DNA of 7,569 nt from Bacteroidota bacterium (GTDB taxonomy: Bacteria > Bacteroidota > Bacteroidia > Chitinophagales > Chitinophagaceae), in NCBI GenBank assembly GCA_005883855.1, contig VBAU01000247.1:1-7569 (forward strand), read 5' to 3'. How positions within the stretch are numbered: the stretch's first letter is position 1; the number at the start of each line of letters is the position of its first letter. The translations under genes and the position numbers were made by a program. This document shows, in pieces, positions 5,046 through 7,569 of the stretch. The notes below the pieces were generated by a model. The model was not told where the DNA came from. It ran no database searches and saw nothing but the letters and a program-made list of their open reading frames with translations.

Positions 5046-7569
5046 AAAACTTCGGTCCAATCGGTCGGTCCTATCGGTCGGACCGATGGGAACGTGGACT
5101 TGGACCGGACCGATCGGTCCCAGAGATCAAGATGGACCGGACCAATCGGTCCTGGAAATAAAGATGGACCGAGTCGAACCGATAGAATCGGTTCGACTCG
5201 ACTCGGTCCAAAATCGGTCGGTCTCGGTCGGTCTCGGTCCGGTCCAGACCGAGGTTGTCCATACCTGGCCCAATCTGGGGCGATGTATGTGTTTTTTCCA
5301 GGAATCAAGCGAACAGCTTTGGCAAATTTGTCAGTAACCGTCATGATTGTGTCAAAGAGCTCGTCTCCATGGCCAAATCGTCGGGAAGGGGGGAGGGCAA
5401 GGATAAAGTCGATCGTTAGTGTATGGAAAGGGATTTGCTTGGATTTGATCGGTTTGAGTAATCCATGTGGTTTGTCACGCAATGTTCGATTCACGGCGCA
5501 TTGCGGACAGCGCGAAATGTAAAGTTTGAGTGTCCGTAGGAGGTGGGGGACGAAGTAATTGGTGACCATTCGATCATATGTCTTTGCAATGCCGAAGTGG
5601 TTCTGTTTGTCATGCGCCAAGGCAAAAATCTCCTTGTGTGCAATCTTTGGCAAACATAGCCGTAGTCGGCAGTCGACAGGATCTTTATAGAAAAGTAATG
5701 CTTCATTTAGGGGAACGAAGAGGTAATAAGGGGAGAAGGGACGCGCAATCATCATATTGACAACTTTATTTTTGTTGTTTACGTAGTATTCCTTGATTGC
5801 CTTGTAAATAGGATGGAAGAAGATGTCCTTGTCATATCCTGCGATAATCATCTTCTTGAATTCATCGTCGAGTTCCAAGAGGGTAGCTGTGACACTGCTC
5901 CCAACGTTGAGCGCGTATACCGGTTCGATGTCATCGAGGCGTTCGCGAAGTTGAGAGGCTCGTAAGGTTTCTCCCGAAAGAGCGATGGCTTCAAGGCGTA
6001 AACGGGAAAGGGAATCGGCGAGGACATTTTCAATCCCTTTGACATAGCGAACTTCGAGGTTGTGCCAGTATTGGGATAAGAGCAAGGCCCAATTGGCAAG
6101 GCGAAGGTTCAATTTGCCCGGGGATGTTGTTTGCAAAGATGTCATTTTGACAATTGCTTCGCAGGCTTTGTGATCAGTATATGCAATCACCTTCGATCCT
6201 TCCACAATATGAATGAGTTTCTGTACCGCCCATACCAACCCACCAGCTTCGAGTTCTGTAGGCCAATAATTCTTTTCTGCCGCCTTCAATTCTCGCGAGA
6301 GGAAAAGAACAGGTTTTTGTTTTAATCGACTGTTAGCTGGATACTTCGAAGAGGGGTCATCTTGGTAAACTCCAATTCCGTAGCCATATTGTTTTGAGCC
6401 ATCGATATACCAATAGAAAGGAAGGTCGTAATCGGGATGACTCATGGTTTCTCGGCTTCCGATAATCCTCTTTATCAATTCGAAGGATTTCCGTTGAGCA
6501 TCAGATGGTTCGGGGAGCTGGGTACTTTCTGCAAATCGTCGTCGCGATGTGCCTGATTTGGGTGCATTTTTGAAAAGCGATGTTTTGAGAGTTTGGAGCG
6601 GACCCGTAATCTGAGCATAATAGGGAACGAGATGTCGATTAAATCCACAGGCACCAAGAAAATATTCCAACTTATCCAGCGTCTTGGGGTAAGTCTGGCG
6701 TAGGATTGCATCGGCACGTTCTGCAGTCGTCGTCACTCCGAATCGGTCAACGAGCTGGCCCAATATCTTTAGTGAATGGTAGCCGACGAAGCACTTGTGA
6801 GGTGAAACAGTGAGTCCGGCATCTTCCAACAATGTGAGGATATCGTCAAGATCGCGAATATGGTCCTCAAATGTAGCTGAGAATACAATAATATCATCGA
6901 TAAAACAGATCGCCACTCTCCATCTGAATTGACCGAGTAACTTGTCCATATATCTTTGTTGATGTGCGACAGAGATGCTGAGTCCCATGGGGGTTACGTT
7001 GAATTCTTCGTGTCCGCGATGGGTGGCTACAGCCAATTTCCATGCATCTTTTGGATGGACTCGTCGTTGGTAATACGCCGACAAGATATCGAAAATTGCA
7101 AGCCATTTCATCCCTTTGATGGCTTGGACGATTTCATCTTGGCGGGGGAGAGGATAAGCATCGGGGGCGATAAGTTTGTTGAGGCCTCGTAGGTCCACCA
7201 CCGGTCTCCATTTCGATCCTTTTTTGACGACGAAAACGGGCCATCCCACTGGAGAACCGTGAGAATCGACTAATCGGCCTTGGCGACGTTGCTCATCGAA
7301 GACTTCGTCGACGCATTTCTTCTCTTTTGGTCCAAGCCGATATTGACGTTGTGGTTTCATCTCTTTTTCGGCTCCAGGCAACAAAGGAATGCGCAACCAA
7401 TCTTTTTCAGGTTCCTTGGCAAGCCCAAGTTTGTCAGAAAAGAGTTGATGGTGTTTTTTAAGGACTTCACGAAGGGCTTGAACTTGCTGAGGAGTGATAT
7501 TGTCCGTGGTATTTACTTGTACACTCTCATATCCTGATTTGTTGGCCATCTTTCCGGTGAATTTCTCTT
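5036..7569 (-). CDS. pol: Ty3/gypsy Pol polyprotein fragment (RT-RNase H-integrase), truncated
   Basis: The frame is open from the right edge; residues are numbered from the first in-window ATG at 7549. Reverse transcriptase spans about 65-270, with D154 (FDILSAYYQ) and the FIDD box at 216-219 in place of the common YVDD/YMDD. RNase H begins at D383 (YIDGSKQ) and continues through TELEAGG and YTDHKA. The integrase HHCC finger ends in C681-x2-C684, and the catalytic core starts at D714 (TIDFI). Gypsy similarity stops near residue 755-765. The remaining 75 or so residues are translated GGTCC repeats ending at the stop in 5036-5038. The second Asp and the Glu of the integrase triad, and any chromodomain, are therefore missing. 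Gag and protease would lie beyond the window. The RT/RNase H part has no internal stop, which suggests recent activity, but the element as seen cannot integrate. Confidence 0.92.
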   Translation of the reverse strand, partial: EKFTGKMANKSGYESVQVNTTDNITPQQVQALREVLKKHHQLFSDKLGLAKEPEKDWLRIPLLPGAEKEMKPQRQYRLGPKEKKCVDEVFDEQRRQGRLVDSHGSPVGWPVFVVKKGSKWRPVVDLRGLNKLIAPDAYPLPRQDEIVQAIKGMKWLAIFDILSAYYQRRVHPKDAWKLAVATHRGHEEFNVTPMGLSISVAHQQRYMDKLLGQFRWRVAICFIDDIIVFSATFEDHIRDLDDILTLLEDAGLTVSPHKCFVGYHSLKILGQLVDRFGVTTTAERADAILRQTYPKTLDKLEYFLGACGFNRHLVPYYAQITGPLQTLKTSLFKNAPKSGTSRRRFAESTQLPEPSDAQRKSFELIKRIIGSRETMSHPDYDLPFYWYIDGSKQYGYGIGVYQDDPSSKYPANSRLKQKPVLFLSRELKAAEKNYWPTELEAGGLVWAVQKLIHIVEGSKVIAYTDHKACEAIVKMTSLQTTSPGKLNLRLANWALLLSQYWHNLEVRYVKGIENVLADSLSRLRLEAIALSGETLRASQLRERLDDIEPVYALNVGSSVTATLLELDDEFKKMIIAGYDKDIFFHPIYKAIKEYYVNNKNKVVNMMIARPFSPYYLFVPLNEALLFYKDPVDCRLRLCLPKIAHKEIFALAHDKQNHFGIAKTYDRMVTNYFVPHLLRTLKLYISRCPQCAVNRTLRDKPHGLLKPIKSKQIPFHTLTIDFILALPPSRRFGHGDELFDTIMTVTDKFAKAVRLIPGKNTYIAPDWARYGQPRSGPDRDRPRPTDFGPSRVEPILSVRLGPSLFPGPIGPVHLDLWDRSVRSKSTFPSVRPIGPTDWTEVFVA
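5046..5260. repeat. GGTCC/GGACC-rich degenerate minisatellite with palindromes
   Basis: About 215 bases are built from short variants of ATCGGTCC and its complement. Two adjacent 32-bp copies are visible at 5102-5133 and 5134-5165, with a third starting GGACC at 5166. GGACCGATCGGTCC at 5107-5120 is a perfect palindrome. GGACCGAGTCGAACCGA (5166-5182) is the reverse complement of most of 5188-5209, apart from a 5-base insertion, so a strong hairpin is expected. Long frames through it encode only Arg/Asp/Gly/Pro/Ser low-complexity peptides and are not genes. It sits at the broken end of the gypsy integrase. Confidence 0.8.
5265..7569 (-). mobile_element. Ty3/gypsy LTR retrotransposon fragment
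   Basis: Only the pol part of a Ty3/gypsy element is present, on the minus strand. The domain order RT, RNase H, integrase is diagnostic of this group. The downstream end is lost at about 5255-5285, where the GGTCC-rich array begins, and no LTR, primer-binding site or polypurine tract is seen. The upstream part continues outside the window. Confidence 0.85.

Noticed and set aside
3160..5053. Target-site duplication around 3168-5045 or 1733-1850
   Set aside because: Flanks were compared for 5- to 9-base direct repeats with slight shifts of the ends; none matched, so I do not claim one.
4479..5060. Minus-strand 193-aa hydrophobic frame opposite the acidic gene
   Set aside because: It is the antisense reflection of Glu/Asp-rich codons, which read as Phe, Leu, Ile and Val; the plus-strand frame has the sensible composition and clean boundaries.
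5038..5522. Plus-strand frames of 99 and 142 aa through the GGTCC array
   Set aside because: They encode only repeat-derived Arg/Asp/Gly/Pro/Ser peptides and then run antisense to gypsy integrase; there are no domain features.

Overview
The window looks like nuclear DNA of a filamentous fungus. The evidence is short spliceosomal introns (51, about 164 and an apparent 32 bases), a hAT transposase of the fungal BED-finger type, and a Ty3/gypsy polymerase with a fungal-type integrase. I cannot resolve the phylum from the sequence. Everything visible is mobile or accessory DNA; I see no housekeeping gene, rRNA, tRNA or CRISPR array.

Layout from left to right. Positions 1-13 are the end of a 54-bp repeat unit cut by the window edge. 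Positions 18-2680 (minus) encode an apparently intact three-exon hAT transposase of 815 aa. Its second intron contains a 118-bp foldback made of two inverted 54-bp units. Positions 2681-3167 are the 5' region of that gene, with two hairpin-forming inverted repeats. Positions 3168-3221 are a 54-bp unit. Positions 3228-3997 (minus) encode, over two exons, a highly divergent histone H3-like protein of 245 aa. After a 289-bp shared upstream region comes a plus-strand gene (4287-4985) for a very acidic 232-aa protein with helical ends. Positions 4992-5045 are another 54-bp unit, inverted relative to the one at 3168. From 5046 to about 5260 lies a degenerate GGTCC/GGACC-rich array. It truncates, inside the integrase core, a Ty3/gypsy pol frame that runs on the minus strand and off the right edge.

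The main observation is a compact cassette at 3168-5045. A divergent H3 variant and an acidic, possibly chaperone-like protein are transcribed outward from a common promoter region. The cassette is bounded by inverted 54-bp units, and each stop codon lies exactly 6 bp from its unit. The adjacent hAT transposase ends 4 bp from a partial unit of the same family. All four complete units are exactly 54 bp, align without gaps, and have complementary arms (TGTAGCATGA...TCATGCTACA). They could be transposon ends, 3'-end/RNA-hairpin modules, or both. I infer that transposase, histone variant and acidic protein belong to one element family. Target-site duplications and genome-wide copies are needed to prove it; I found no convincing duplication at the visible boundaries.
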